From contig NZ_FLQR01000002.1 in the NCBI RefSeq assembly GCF_900078385.1, forward strand, positions 16,100 to 80,099: a stretch of 64,000 nt of DNA. Reading direction: 5' to 3'. Under the pieces are notes generated by a model. It did not search any database and had not been told where the DNA came from. It worked only from the letters and a program-made list of their open reading frames with translations. Shown here one piece after another: positions 33,249-43,700 of this stretch (its first letter is position 1; each line of letters starts with the position of its first letter). Source of the stretch: an uncultured Microbacterium sp. GTDB lineage: Bacteria > Actinomycetota > Actinomycetes > Actinomycetales > Microbacteriaceae. The position numbers and the translations under genes are program-made.

Positions 33249-34682
33249 ATGTCACTCGGTGACTACTTAGCTGCGATCTGGCGGAACTGGCTGATTGTTC
33301 TCCTGCTAGCCGCCGTCGGCGGCGGTGCCGCCTACGTGTACTCCTCGTCTCTCCCGGAGACGTTCCGTTCCACAACCGCCGCGCTCGTGACGAGCGATGG
33401 TGGCAGCACGACGTCCGAGCTCGTGCAGGGCAGTAACTACATCGGCAACCTGGTGGGCACGTACGTGCTACTGGCGAAGTCGGAGATCGTGCTCGAACCG
33501 GTCATCCGGAAACTGAAGCTCGATACGACACCGGAGCAACTCGCCGGCACGATCTCCGCCTCTGCTCCGCTCGACACGCTCATCGTCGAGATCGGTGTGA
33601 CGAGCAGGAGTCGCACGTTGGCGCGCGCGATCGCGGACGAGACGATGCGTAGCCTCACGAATGTGGTCGAGAACCAAGTGTCCCCGACCACGGAGAACGG
33701 CACCCCTGCCATTCGCCTCACCACCATCCGCGGCGCGACCGAGCCGAGATTCCCCATAGCCCCGAACACCCGCCTGGATACGCTGATGGGGCTCGCAGCA
33801 GGCTTGATCCTCGGCATCGCGTTTGCGGTTGTGCGCACACTGCTCTGGCGAACGATCCGGTCCGCGCAGGACGTCGCGCGCATCACCACAGTGCCTGTCG
33901 TCGGTGAGATCGTCACTACCCGGAGCGACAAGACGCTCCCGGGCGCCATACTCAGCGATCATCTCGGCATCGAGGCGGAGAGCATCCGCAGCTTCGCGGC
34001 AAACCTCAGCTTCCTGGGGATGGGGGGTGGCCTTCGCTCCTTCGTCGTGACCTCGGCCGCACCACAGGAGTCGAAGAGCTCTGTAGCCTCCGCGCTCGCC
34101 CTGATACTCGCAGAATCCGGAAAGAATGTGCTTCTCGTCGACGCGGACCTGCGTCACCCATCGCTCGGCGGGCTCACACAGCTGGAACCAGCAGTCGGCC
34201 TCACAAATGTCCTGATGGGCGACGTTCCCCTCCCGACCGCGGCGCAGCGCTGGGCATTCGACAATTTGCACGTCTTGACCGCAGGATCGATTCCTCCGAA
34301 CCCGAGCCAACTGCTCGCCAGCGACTTGATGCGGAACTTCATCACGGACGCCAGCGACATCTATGAGCTGGTGATCGTCGATTCGGCCCCTCTTCTCTCG
34401 GTGACGGACGCGAAGTGGCTGGCGAACATGACGGACGGCGCGCTCCTGGTGACGCGCTACAAGCGCACGTCGTCGCGCGCACTGCGCAAGGTGGTCGAGT
34501 CGCTGGACTCCTCGTCGGTGAGCGTGTTGGGAGTCGTCCTCACACGACTCCCTCGCCGAGTGCGAAGTCGCTACGGCGACGCGCACTATGGCGAGGTACC
34601 CGCGGCGTCGCCAGTTCCGCCCGCCACCGATGGATCTCGCGCCCGGGGCCACTCCGCGACCGCGGAACAAGGAACACGGTGA
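33249..34682 (+). CDS. Wzz-like copolymerase fused to a BY-kinase domain, altered P-loop
   Basis: 477 residues. A short cytosolic N-terminus, membrane segment 1 (about 13-32), an extracytoplasmic Wzz region, segment 2 (about 176-200), then a BY-kinase domain. It controls chain length and export of the polymer. Walker A' is LLVDADLRHP (295-304) and Walker B LVIVDSAPL, but Walker A reads APQESKSS (271-278), where G-x-G-K is usual: Lys276 is kept and both glycines are replaced. The C-terminus has two tyrosines (SRYGDAHYGE). GGAGGGGG precedes ATG 33249. Kinase activity is therefore uncertain. Confidence 0.88.
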   Translation: MSLGDYLAAIWRNWLIVLLLAAVGGGAAYVYSSSLPETFRSTTAALVTSDGGSTTSELVQGSNYIGNLVGTYVLLAKSEIVLEPVIRKLKLDTTPEQLAGTISASAPLDTLIVEIGVTSRSRTLARAIADETMRSLTNVVENQVSPTTENGTPAIRLTTIRGATEPRFPIAPNTRLDTLMGLAAGLILGIAFAVVRTLLWRTIRSAQDVARITTVPVVGEIVTTRSDKTLPGAILSDHLGIEAESIRSFAANLSFLGMGGGLRSFVVTSAAPQESKSSVASALALILAESGKNVLLVDADLRHPSLGGLTQLEPAVGLTNVLMGDVPLPTAAQRWAFDNLHVLTAGSIPPNPSQLLASDLMRNFITDASDIYELVIVDSAPLLSVTDAKWLANMTDGALLVTRYKRTSSRALRKVVESLDSSSVSVLGVVLTRLPRRVRSRYGDAHYGEVPAASPVPPATDGSRARGHSATAEQGTR

Positions 34683-34686
34683 GGTG

Positions 34687-34716
34687 CGGGGCGGTGAGAA
34701 TGCTCTCATCGCCCCG
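34687..34716 (+). terminator. hairpin after the copolymerase-kinase gene
   Basis: CGGGGCGGTGAGA (34687-34699) pairs TCTCATCGCCCCG (34704-34716), 13 bp with one G-U and a 4-nt loop, starting 4 nt after the stop. It probably reduces read-through into the beta-helix gene. Confidence 0.65.
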
Positions 34717-34784
34717 GGAGACGGACAGTCGTCTGATTACATAGGGCAATCGCCGAGCGCTCCCGACCCCGCCGGCACACACCT

Positions 34785-37268
34785 ATGAACTCACGCACTA
34801 AGCTGCACCCTTCCCGCGCGCTCAGCGCAGTCCGAAGACTGACCATGGGGGTCGCAGCTGTCGCTGCAATGATCGTCGTCGGGACAGTCGCCCCAGCCGC
34901 CGCGCTCGCGCCGGCAACCGCGCTCGTCCATGATGATTTCAGCCGCACCGCCTCCGGCTGGGGCGCGGCCCCGACCGGCCAGAAGTACACGCTTGCCAGC
35001 GCGAGCCGTTTCGCCACGGACGGCACCGCGGGCACCGTCACGCTGAGCCCCGGCGCGAATGCCGTCGCCTCGCTCCCCTCGGTCAGCCAGTTGGACGGCA
35101 CGATCGGCGGGACTTTCTCCGTTGACCGGAGCTACACCTCAGGTAACGGCGCAACGATCAGCCTTGCCCAGCGCATGAAGCCCGGCTACCAATACCAAGC
35201 ACGGGCAAGAGTCATGACGCAGGGGAGACTGTCGCTCTGGATCAGCCGGACGGACGGCTCGGCAGCGAAAGAGATGACGATCGCTGACCCCCGCACGGTC
35301 GCGACGGGTATCACCGCTGGCAAGGCATTCCATGTCGAGTTCGCTGTCTCCGGCACAAGTCCGGTGAAGCTACAGGCTCGCGCATGGTTGGTCGGGACTG
35401 CGACGCCCGCTTGGCAGGTCAGCGCGAACGACGGTACTGCAAACCGCATCGCGACGGCCGGCACGCCCGGGGTAGGGACCTACCTCTCCGCGTCGAGCGT
35501 GGCCACAGTTGTGCGCGCCGATAACATCGCGGTCGTCAAGGGAACCACGAGCACCACCGTCACAGGGGGCGTGGCAGTCACCCTGCCGGCCCCCACCACT
35601 CCCGCCCCGGCCCCGGCCCCCGCCCCGGCCCCCGCCCCCACCGCAACGTCAGTCGGTTCGGTGCCTGTCGGGCAGGCGGCCTATGCCGTCCCCAGCGGTG
35701 CCATCTACGTCGCCGCCAAGGGTACGAAGACGGGAACCGGCACCAAGGCCGACCCGTACGGCAGTGTGCAGTACGCAGTGGACAAGTCGGTGAGTGGCAA
35801 GACGATTGTTCTTCGCGGCGGCACCTACCACGAGTACGTCTACGTCCCCAGCGGTAAGGCGCTCACCATCCAGGCGCACCCTAACGAAGCGGTGTGGTTC
35901 GACGGCGCATCCCTCGTGAGCGGCTTTACCAAGTCGGGGGCGACGTGGTCGAAGACCGGCTGGAGCTATGATTTCGACTCCCGCGTGTCGTACACGAGGG
36001 GCGAGGATCTGTCGCGCCGCTTCGTCGATCCTTCCTATCCGATGGCCGGGCACCCCGACGGCGTGTGGATCAACGGCGTCGCACAGAAGCAGGTCGCCTC
36101 GGCTGCGCAGGTCCAGGCTGGCACGTTCTACGTCGACAAGGCCGGCGACCGTCTGATCCTGGGCACGGATCCCTCCGGTAAGAAGGTGGAGGCAAGCACT
36201 CTTGCCAAAGCCATTCGCGTCCACGGTAAGGACACCACCCTGCGGGGCTTCGGCGTCAAGCGCTATGCCACCACGCTTGCGGAACTGGGCACCGTCTCGA
36301 CGGAAGTCGATCGAGCCACAGTCGAGAACCTGGTGATCACTGAGAACGCCACCATCGGCCTCTTCGGATGGGCGCAGGGTCACACTTACCGGAACCTCAC
36401 TTTGACCAAGAACGGTCTGATGGGCGTGGGCGCTAACAAGGCGAACAACCTCACGCTACGCAGCAGTCTGATCACGGGCAACAACGCCGAGAAGTTCAAC
36501 TGGGCGCCGTCCTCGGGTGGTCTCAAGTTCAGCGCCTCCGACGGCGTCAAGATCGTCGATAACGTCTTCCGGAGCAACGGCCCGATGGGCGCCTGGTTCG
36601 ATGTCTCTATGTACGACATCACGATCACGGGCAACACCTTCGAAGGGCACTCCCGCACGGGATTGCTCGTGGAACTCTCACAGAAGGCGATTATCGCTGA
36701 CAACTACTCCGTCAAGAACGGGCGAGGCATCGCGATCTTCAACACCGGCGACGTCGACGTGTGGAACAACACGCTCGCCGCGAACGACCGAGCGCTCGAG
36801 TTCATGCAAGACGAGCGTCGTCAAGAGGTTTCCACACTGGCGGCGAAGATCCCGTGGGTTGTCTCCGACATCAGCGTGAGCAACAACGTGATCGCATATG
36901 GCTCAGGTAGCTGCCCGATTCTGTCGCAGGATCTGTCGCTCAAGAAGTACGGCAACGAGTTCGGCATCAGGATGGACGGCAACCTTTACTGGCGCACGAG
37001 CGCAACCGCACCCGCAAACTTCTCTTGTTGGGCAAACGGAAGCGCAGGGACCCGCAGCTTCAAGACGCTCGAGGACTTCCGCGCCCACACCGGAGGAGAC
37101 AAGGCCTCAAAGCTGCTGCAAGGCACCTCGATAGTCGCCTCCAACTTCGCTCTGACGCCGGAGGCCAAGACGTCGACGACAACGGTCGCGCGAACCCTGC
37201 TATCTCCCGTCGCAGCGGCCATCGGCGTGGGAACAAGCCCGAGACTGGGAGCGATCAGCTCGTACTGA
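34785..37268 (+). CDS. secreted right-handed beta-helix protein with N-terminal DxFxR module
   Basis: 827 residues. A signal peptide (about 1-42, ending APAAALA), then a ~200-residue module starting DDFSRTASGWG (about 49-255), an Ala-Pro repeat linker (about 270-287), a beta-helix of PbH1-type coils (about 300-740, rungs such as VENLVITENATIGLFGW and ITGNTFEGHSRTGLLVE), and a short tail. Similar folds are polysaccharide lyases, epimerases or binding proteins, so it may trim or bind the exopolymer outside the cell. No catalytic residues are assigned. The same N-terminal module occurs twice in the large protein at 40797. No wall-anchor motif is seen. Confidence 0.88.
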   Translation: MNSRTKLHPSRALSAVRRLTMGVAAVAAMIVVGTVAPAAALAPATALVHDDFSRTASGWGAAPTGQKYTLASASRFATDGTAGTVTLSPGANAVASLPSVSQLDGTIGGTFSVDRSYTSGNGATISLAQRMKPGYQYQARARVMTQGRLSLWISRTDGSAAKEMTIADPRTVATGITAGKAFHVEFAVSGTSPVKLQARAWLVGTATPAWQVSANDGTANRIATAGTPGVGTYLSASSVATVVRADNIAVVKGTTSTTVTGGVAVTLPAPTTPAPAPAPAPAPAPTATSVGSVPVGQAAYAVPSGAIYVAAKGTKTGTGTKADPYGSVQYAVDKSVSGKTIVLRGGTYHEYVYVPSGKALTIQAHPNEAVWFDGASLVSGFTKSGATWSKTGWSYDFDSRVSYTRGEDLSRRFVDPSYPMAGHPDGVWINGVAQKQVASAAQVQAGTFYVDKAGDRLILGTDPSGKKVEASTLAKAIRVHGKDTTLRGFGVKRYATTLAELGTVSTEVDRATVENLVITENATIGLFGWAQGHTYRNLTLTKNGLMGVGANKANNLTLRSSLITGNNAEKFNWAPSSGGLKFSASDGVKIVDNVFRSNGPMGAWFDVSMYDITITGNTFEGHSRTGLLVELSQKAIIADNYSVKNGRGIAIFNTGDVDVWNNTLAANDRALEFMQDERRQEVSTLAAKIPWVVSDISVSNNVIAYGSGSCPILSQDLSLKKYGNEFGIRMDGNLYWRTSATAPANFSCWANGSAGTRSFKTLEDFRAHTGGDKASKLLQGTSIVASNFALTPEAKTSTTTVARTLLSPVAAAIGVGTSPRLGAISSY

Positions 37269-37281
37269 TCCCGGCAAGGTG

Positions 37282-37308
37282 GGCGCAGTCTCATTGGTAG
37301 ACTGCGCC
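37282..37308 (+). terminator. hairpin after the beta-helix gene
   Basis: GGCGCAGTCT (37282-37291) and AGACTGCGCC (37299-37308) form a perfect 10-bp stem with a 7-nt loop. There is no T-run. Confidence 0.65.
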
Positions 37309-37366
37309 TACCTGTGTCGAGGGGTACGGCCTCTCCCGACCGGCGGCGGCAGGAAAGGGGAGCGCT

Positions 37367-38632
37367 ATGAGCCTGATGGTGCGCACCCGGTCTGCACCGG
37401 CGATGACCGCCAGCGGAGTCGTGGCCCTCGCCGGGACGACTATTCTCGGATTCGACTACGACCTCGCGTTCGGGCTCACCGCGGGAGCAATTGTCGTCCT
37501 TGCCCTGGTTCCGGTCTGGGTCAGGATCGCCGCGGCGAGCCGAACTTGGGCACTGGTCGCCATCGTCGCAGCGGCCGCGGCGGCCTCCGGAGCACTGCTG
37601 ACGGCTATTCATGCCATCACGCACACGACCATCAGCGCCGCGACCTTCGAACGCTCCGCGCTACTAGTGAACCTTGTCGCGGGGATCGGCTTCCTGCTCT
37701 GGTCCCACCGAGTCGTGGGTGTCGCCGCCACTTGCGTGGCGTTCGGCGTCGGCGCCGTGCTCAGCATCCCGCTGTCGCTGGGCGAGCCGACCACGTGGCG
37801 ATTCACATTCTCCATTCCGTTGACACTCCTCGTCCTCGCCCTTGTGTCGTCGCAGCGACGCGTATGGCTTTCGATCGGCGCGCTGGTCGCGCTCGCGGGC
37901 ATCGGGCTCATGAACGACTCGCGGTCCAATTCGTCCTTCCTCCTGCTGGCGGCCACCATCCTGCTGTGGCAGAAGGTCGTGAGCAGCACCGGACGCCATC
38001 GTCGTGGGACCAGCCTCATCATCGCGGTCGTCGGCATCGGCATGGCGACCTTCTTCGTGCTGCAGTCGGCGATCGTCGAAGGCGCCTTCGGCGAGGCGAC
38101 ACGGGCCCGGACCGCGGCTCAGCTCGAAGCCACGGGCGGTAACCTCCTCCTCGGTGCACGACCCGAAGCGGCGGCTGCGGCGGCACTTGTCGCGAGGCAT
38201 CCGTTGGGGCTCGGCTCGGGCATCAAGGCCGACTACGACGACATCGCCGCCGCGAAGCAGGCCATGATGAGCATCGGCTACAACCCCGACAACGGCTATG
38301 TCCAGCGCTTCATGTTCGGCGCGGCCGTCGAGGTGCATTCGGTGCTGGGCGACCTGTGGATCTGGTTCGGCCTCTTCGGCGCGGCGCTGGCAGTCATTCT
38401 CCTGGTCGTGATGGTGAGGGGCTCTCTCTCGGCCTACGAGAACGGGGCGATCACCGCACTGTTCGCTTGGGTGACGCTGCGGGGGCTGTGGGACCTCGTG
38501 TTCAGTCCCTACGGGTCGGCTCTCACGATCATGATGCTGACGCTGTCGCTGGCAATCGCCCACGCGACGTACGGGTATCGCGAGATGCTCCCCTCATTGA
38601 CCCGCCTCACTCCCGGAATTCCGCGCGCATGA
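37367..38632 (+). CDS. Wzy-like polysaccharide polymerase / O-antigen ligase-type membrane protein
   Basis: 421 residues with about 11 membrane segments and one large loop near 255-320 (RTAAQLEATGG, then RHPLGLGSGIKADYDD and GYVQRFMFGAAVEVHSVLGD). A His and Arg in a loop between late segments, followed by VLGDLWIWFG, is the layout of Wzy/WaaL proteins. It would join lipid-linked repeat units outside the membrane. GGAAAGGGG precedes ATG 37367. Its stop overlaps the acyltransferase start (ATGA). Sequence conservation in this family is low, so the call rests on topology and context. Confidence 0.8.
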   Translation: MSLMVRTRSAPAMTASGVVALAGTTILGFDYDLAFGLTAGAIVVLALVPVWVRIAAASRTWALVAIVAAAAAASGALLTAIHAITHTTISAATFERSALLVNLVAGIGFLLWSHRVVGVAATCVAFGVGAVLSIPLSLGEPTTWRFTFSIPLTLLVLALVSSQRRVWLSIGALVALAGIGLMNDSRSNSSFLLLAATILLWQKVVSSTGRHRRGTSLIIAVVGIGMATFFVLQSAIVEGAFGEATRARTAAQLEATGGNLLLGARPEAAAAAALVARHPLGLGSGIKADYDDIAAAKQAMMSIGYNPDNGYVQRFMFGAAVEVHSVLGDLWIWFGLFGAALAVILLVVMVRGSLSAYENGAITALFAWVTLRGLWDLVFSPYGSALTIMMLTLSLAIAHATYGYREMLPSLTRLTPGIPRA

Positions 38633-39672
38633 CGACGGCACGCAACCGATTGGGCTGGGTCGACGCGGGCCGCGGCCTTGCGATTGCACTCGTCGTGTTC
38701 TTTCACACCGCGCAGTGGCTCCGCGAAGCCGGACTCGAGGTCACCGGATGGGTCCTCGTGAACGAGACGATCGCGACCCTTCGGCTACCCGTCTTCTTCC
38801 TGCTCGCGGGTCTGTTCGCTCAGAAGTGGATGACAGCGCCGTGGCGCTCCCTCTGGGGCGTGAAACTCTCGCTGTTCGCATGGGTTTACCTCCTATGGAG
38901 CGTCATCGCGACGTTCACCTTCATGCTGGGACTGAACCTCCAGGGCGCGAAAGGCAACTACCTAGCACAGCTCGCTCAGATTCCGTTCCTGCCCTTCGCC
39001 CCCCGCTTCGAGTTGTGGTTCATCTGGGCGCTCGCCTTCTTCTTCGTCATCGCACGACTGCTCTTCGCACTGCCCGTGTCAGTTCAGCTGGCAGGCACGG
39101 CGGTGCTGTCCTTCGTGTCCCTCTCGTGGTCCGCTGAATGGTTCCCGGAAGCGAACACAGGGTGGGCGGGTTTGGCGAAATACTTCTTCTTCTTCCTGGT
39201 GGGCCTGCATCTGCGCTCCACGATCCTCCGCGCATCGGAACGGCTGCCAGCGGTGGTGTTGACCGCGGGATTCGTTCTCTGGCTCGCAATGGCGGTGCTC
39301 GGCACTGCATTCGGATGGGGTAGAACGGTACCGGGCTACTACTTCGCGACGAGTGTGGTCGGCTTGATCGCAGGGCTCGGTGTCGCGAAGGTGATTTCGC
39401 ATTGGCGCGGGTTACGTCGCCTCGGAGCGCAAACGCTCCCCGTCTACGTCACCCACACCTCGATCATTCTCCTCATCGGATGGCTGCTCGCACTTCTCCC
39501 GAACGACTTGCTCGCGGGATCCTCGTGGGGCTGGCTGCTTGTCCCGACGGTCGCAGCCACGGCGATCGCCGCTTCCCTCACCATCGCCCACGCCGTCGCG
39601 GACCGAGGAGCATTGCGCTACCTCTACGTTGCACCCGCGTGGTTCAGCGGGTCGCCGGCTCGGGTGCCCTGA
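38629..39672 (+). CDS. membrane acyltransferase (acyltransferase family 3)
   Basis: 347 residues with about ten membrane segments. The family's N-terminal block is clear (GWVDAGRGLAIALVVFFHT, with the conserved His at the end), followed by the LRLPVFFLLAGLF segment. Members O-acetylate or otherwise acylate sugars of surface polymers at the membrane. It overlaps the Wzy-like gene by 4 bases and its end overlaps the convergent glycosyltransferase gene by 29 bases. Confidence 0.9.
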   Translation: MTTARNRLGWVDAGRGLAIALVVFFHTAQWLREAGLEVTGWVLVNETIATLRLPVFFLLAGLFAQKWMTAPWRSLWGVKLSLFAWVYLLWSVIATFTFMLGLNLQGAKGNYLAQLAQIPFLPFAPRFELWFIWALAFFFVIARLLFALPVSVQLAGTAVLSFVSLSWSAEWFPEANTGWAGLAKYFFFFLVGLHLRSTILRASERLPAVVLTAGFVLWLAMAVLGTAFGWGRTVPGYYFATSVVGLIAGLGVAKVISHWRGLRRLGAQTLPVYVTHTSIILLIGWLLALLPNDLLAGSSWGWLLVPTVAATAIAASLTIAHAVADRGALRYLYVAPAWFSGSPARVP

Positions 39673-40753
39673 GCATCCACCGCTCAGCTTCCACGCGACC
39701 GTCGACGGCCGGTAGCTCGGCAACGACATCCGCAGGCGAGCGTGGATCGGCAAGCGCACGAAGCAGAGCACCCGCGAGAGCATCGACATCGTCCGGGGGC
39801 GAAATCACGTAATGGCCGTTCGCCGACAGCCACCCCGCAAGCCCTGTCTCGGACGTCGTCACGATGATGCAGCCACGGCCCAGCCCCTCGACGATCGGAA
39901 GCCCGACCTGCTCCCGCCAGCGCGGACGCGGCTGCGACGGCAGCACGAGGACCTTGGTGCCGGCGAGTTCGGCGAAGAGAGTGTCTCGATCAGGGTCGAT
40001 CACCGCGCGGACGGATGTCAGGGATTCCGCCAGGCCCTCTGCCTCGCGCACTCCACCACCCTTGCCCATCAGCACCAGCTTCGCGTCAGATCTGTCAGCC
40101 GCGACCAATGGCCACGCCTGACGCACGTGGTCGAACCCCTTGCGGTGGGAGAAATCTCCGAGGAACGTGACAACGGCATCGCGCGGGCCACCGACGGCCT
40201 CTGCGGCCGGGAGCGCCGCGACCGTCCGCTCCTCCGGTCGCCTATGTGAGCGGCGTGCGGCGGGAAACCGACTGTTGTAGAGGATGGCGCACTGGTCGGT
40301 ACCGTAGGCGATACGGTCGAGCTGCCTCCATACGAGGGGCAGGAGGCCCAGCTGGGCGCGCAACTTCAGCCGGGCGTACAACGGGAGGGATTCGTGGCCC
40401 TGCCAGGGGTCCTTGTTCTCGATCGCGTAGGCCACGACTCGCGTGCGAGGCCCCCCGATCAGCCGCCTGAGTCGAGTTCCGAACACCGCAGCGAGCGTGC
40501 GAGGGGCAGCGCGCGCAACAAGCGGCTCTGCCGTCTCCAGAACATCGACGTCGTTCCGGAGGGTGTACCAGAAAGCACCCCACACGCCCGCACGCCGCGC
40601 GGCCACGGCCCTGGCGAGCACCTCGTCGAAATCGTAGCGACGCGACGCGAAGAGAATCGTGGTGTGCGCGCCGCTGCGAAGGGCGCGTTCGAAGTGAGCA
40701 GTCCGCGCGACGTCGTACATCTGGACGTGACGCAACAGCGGCTCGGCTGTCAT
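39644..40753 (-). CDS. glycosyltransferase, GT4-like
   Basis: 369 residues. The C-terminal half shows a GT-B donor site (VTFLGDFSHRKGFDHVRQAW, then LVLPSQPRPRWREQVGLPIVEGLGRG), so it is very likely a retaining GT4-like enzyme. The N-terminal half is less typical. ATG 40753 has only a weak ribosome site. It lies 43 bp after the large secreted protein on the same strand and may share its transcript. Confidence 0.78.
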   Translation of the reverse strand: MTAEPLLRHVQMYDVARTAHFERALRSGAHTTILFASRRYDFDEVLARAVAARRAGVWGAFWYTLRNDVDVLETAEPLVARAAPRTLAAVFGTRLRRLIGGPRTRVVAYAIENKDPWQGHESLPLYARLKLRAQLGLLPLVWRQLDRIAYGTDQCAILYNSRFPAARRSHRRPEERTVAALPAAEAVGGPRDAVVTFLGDFSHRKGFDHVRQAWPLVAADRSDAKLVLMGKGGGVREAEGLAESLTSVRAVIDPDRDTLFAELAGTKVLVLPSQPRPRWREQVGLPIVEGLGRGCIIVTTSETGLAGWLSANGHYVISPPDDVDALAGALLRALADPRSPADVVAELPAVDGRVEAERWMLRAPEPATR

Positions 40754-40796
40754 CGCTCGAACGTCTGAGCTGTGGCTCGGCGACCTGCCGGCGGAC

Positions 40797-43700
40797 TCAG
40801 GGGGCCACCGACGGATCTGTCACGCGGATGGAGTCGAACGACGCCACTCCGACTCCGGTCGCGAGGTTCGGCCCGAAGCTGAAGACGGAGGCCGCACCTG
40901 CGGACTGAAGCCCGGCGAATGTGTTGGTACCCGAGCGCTGCCAGTCGGGCTCGACCTCCGACTGCTTCCATATCTTCCCCTTCACGCTCGTCGGTCCAGA
41001 CCCGGTCACCTCTACGGACAGGACATACTTGTCCCCAGCGGTGAGGGTGAGGCCCGGCAACAGGAGCGACGAGCCGACCGCTCCGCTGGTCTGCAGCAGG
41101 AACAGTCGGACCGCGCCCCCCGCTTCCACCTTGATCCGTGCGGCATAGAAGTCGGCACCGACCTTGCGGCCGATCACCCCGACATACTGTCCCTCGACGA
41201 TCCTGTCTAGGCTGAACACCGCCTCGACACGTGTGCTCGTCGATGAGATCTCGTTGAGATCCGCGTACGCGGTGACAGCCTGCCCGGCCGGAAGTGTGAT
41301 CTTGCCCGCACCTCCGCTCACACTGAACCGGTTGGTCCCGCCACGCAGCGTCCACGCGCCGCCGACTGTCGCGGTTCCCCAACTGTTGGACGCGGTGCGC
41401 TCGAACTCATCTTCAGCGAGTACACCGGCCCCCGGCTCCACTGGGTCCGACACCGTCACCGACCGAGTGGCTGTGCCTGTGGCGCCGTCATTGTCGGTCA
41501 CGGTCAGCGTCACGGTATAGGTGCCCCCGGTCGCGTAAGTCTTGGTGACCGATGGTTGATTGCCCGAGGTTCCGTCGCCGAAGTTCCACGCGTATGACGT
41601 GATCGTGCCGTCGGTGTCGCTTCCGGAGCCGCTGAGGTCGACCGACAACCCGTTGACGGTCGGAACGGCGATCGCGGCGGTCGGCTGTTGATTCTCCGGG
41701 TCGACCGGCGGGAGTGCAGCCGGATCGACAGCCTTGACGCTGTCGAACGAGACCACTGCCGGGGTCGGCGTGTTCGGCGTGTAAGCGAGGAGCGAAACAG
41801 CCCCCGCGCTTTGGAGTCCAGCAAAGGTGTTGGTGCCCGTACGCTGCCAGTCCGGCTCGGTCGTGCCTTGCTTCCAGATCTTCCCCTTGACGCTGGTGGG
41901 CCCGGTACCGGTCACCTCGACCGACAGGACGTACTTGTCGCCGGCGGTCAGCGTCAGGCCAGGCACAACGAACGACGACCCGATGGCACCGTTCGTCTGG
42001 AGAAGGAAGAGGCGCACGGTCCCACCCGCCTCAGACTTGATGCGCACGGCGTAGAAGTCCGACCCGACCCTGCGGCCGATCACGCCGACATACTGGCCTT
42101 CCACGATCTTGTCGAGACTGAACACCGCATCTACCCGGGCTGCGGTGGCCGACACCGAATTGAGGTCGGCGTAGGTCGTGAGCGCGCGTGAGGTCGGCTG
42201 ACTGATCTTGCCCGCGCCGCTGCCCACACTGAACAGCGTCGTGCCGCCACGCACCGTCCACGCCCCGCCAAGGTCCGCAGAACCCCAACCGTTCGATGTC
42301 GTCCGATCGAACGAATCGCTGGCGAGCGCGCCCGTGGTGGGCTCGATGACCGAGACCTGGCGGGTTGCCGCGCCCGTTGCGCCCGCGTTGTCGGTCACCG
42401 TCAGCGTGATCGTGAACACGCCCCCTTCGGGGTAGGTGTGGGCGGCAGCCGCTCCGAGCACCGCTGCGGACCCGTCACCGAAGTTCCACGAGTAGGAGGC
42501 GATCGTGCCGTCCGAGTCGACTCCCGAACCGACGACATCGACGTCCAGACCACTGATGGTCGGGTTGGCGATCGAGGCGGTCGGCGGGACGTTCGCGGGT
42601 GCGGTGACCGTGACCTGACGCGTGTCCGTTCCCGTCGCACCCTTGTTGTCTGTGACCGTCAGGGTGATCGTGTAGTCACCGCCGTCAGTGTAGGTGTGGG
42701 ATGCCGTTGCTCCCGGCTTCGCGGCCGAGCCGTCGCCGAAGTCCCACGAGTACGAAGCGATCGTGCCGTCCGAGTCAGTGGCTGAGCCCGAGACGTTGAC
42801 GGCGAGGCCGTTGATCGTCGGGGTTGCGATGACCGCTGTCGGCGCGGCGTTGTTCGTCACCGTCACGTCGCGTGTCGTGCTGTCGGTCGCCCCGTCATCG
42901 TCGGTAACGGTGAGAGTGATCGTGTACATGCCGGGCGACGCGTAGGTGTGCGATGCGTTCGCGCCCGAGACCTCGGCGGAGCCGTCACCGAAGTTCCACA
43001 TCGTGGACGCGATGGTGCCGTCATCGTCAGTCGACTGAGACGACACGGTCACAGTGCGCTCGTCTACATCCGGGACACCGAACGTGGCGACGGGCGGGGT
43101 GTTTGGCAGCGCGCCCGTCTTGCCCGCGGTGTAGTGCGCGGACACGCGTTCGGCCGGAAGCGCCTCCCCATAGATCGCGACCTCGTCGAGAGATCCCTCG
43201 AACTGAGTCGACGATCCGCCACTCCAACCACCGAGGTTATCGTTCGCTATGCGCCAGTACCCGCTGTAGCCCTGCCCGTTCGTGGTGTCTGAGCGGGTTG
43301 CACGCAGGACGCCGTCTACGTAGAGCTGCATTCCCTCGCTCCCGAGCGTCGCCACGGCGTGGTGCCACTGTCCATCACGGAAGCTGGTCGGTGTCGTGAT
43401 CTCGCGCACGGTATTCGGGTAAACCCCAAAGATCAGCTGCCCGGCATTGTTCATGAACAAGTGCCGATCGTACGAGCTCGAGGATCCCGTGCGCGCGTTG
43501 CCGAATCCGACGAGCTTGCCGCCACTGGTCGTCGTCGTCTTGAACCACGTCTCAATGGAGAACTCGTTGCGACCCGACTCGCTGTTACTCGAGCCGCCGC
43601 TGCCATTGTTTTGGGAGCTAAGGAAGCTGTCGTTGAACTGGATCGAGCGGTCCGCGTCCGCCGTGAGCGCGCCCACCTGGTTGCGGTTCATCCGCCCGCT

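Noticed and set aside
34785..37268. Beta-helix protein as a prophage tailspike
   Set aside because: It has a signal peptide and lies within a polymer locus with no phage genes; a secreted polymer-acting protein fits better.
37296..37301. TAGACT as a promoter -10 for the Wzy-like gene
   Set aside because: It lies inside the perfect hairpin at 37282-37308, so its form is explained by pairing; no -35 accompanies it.
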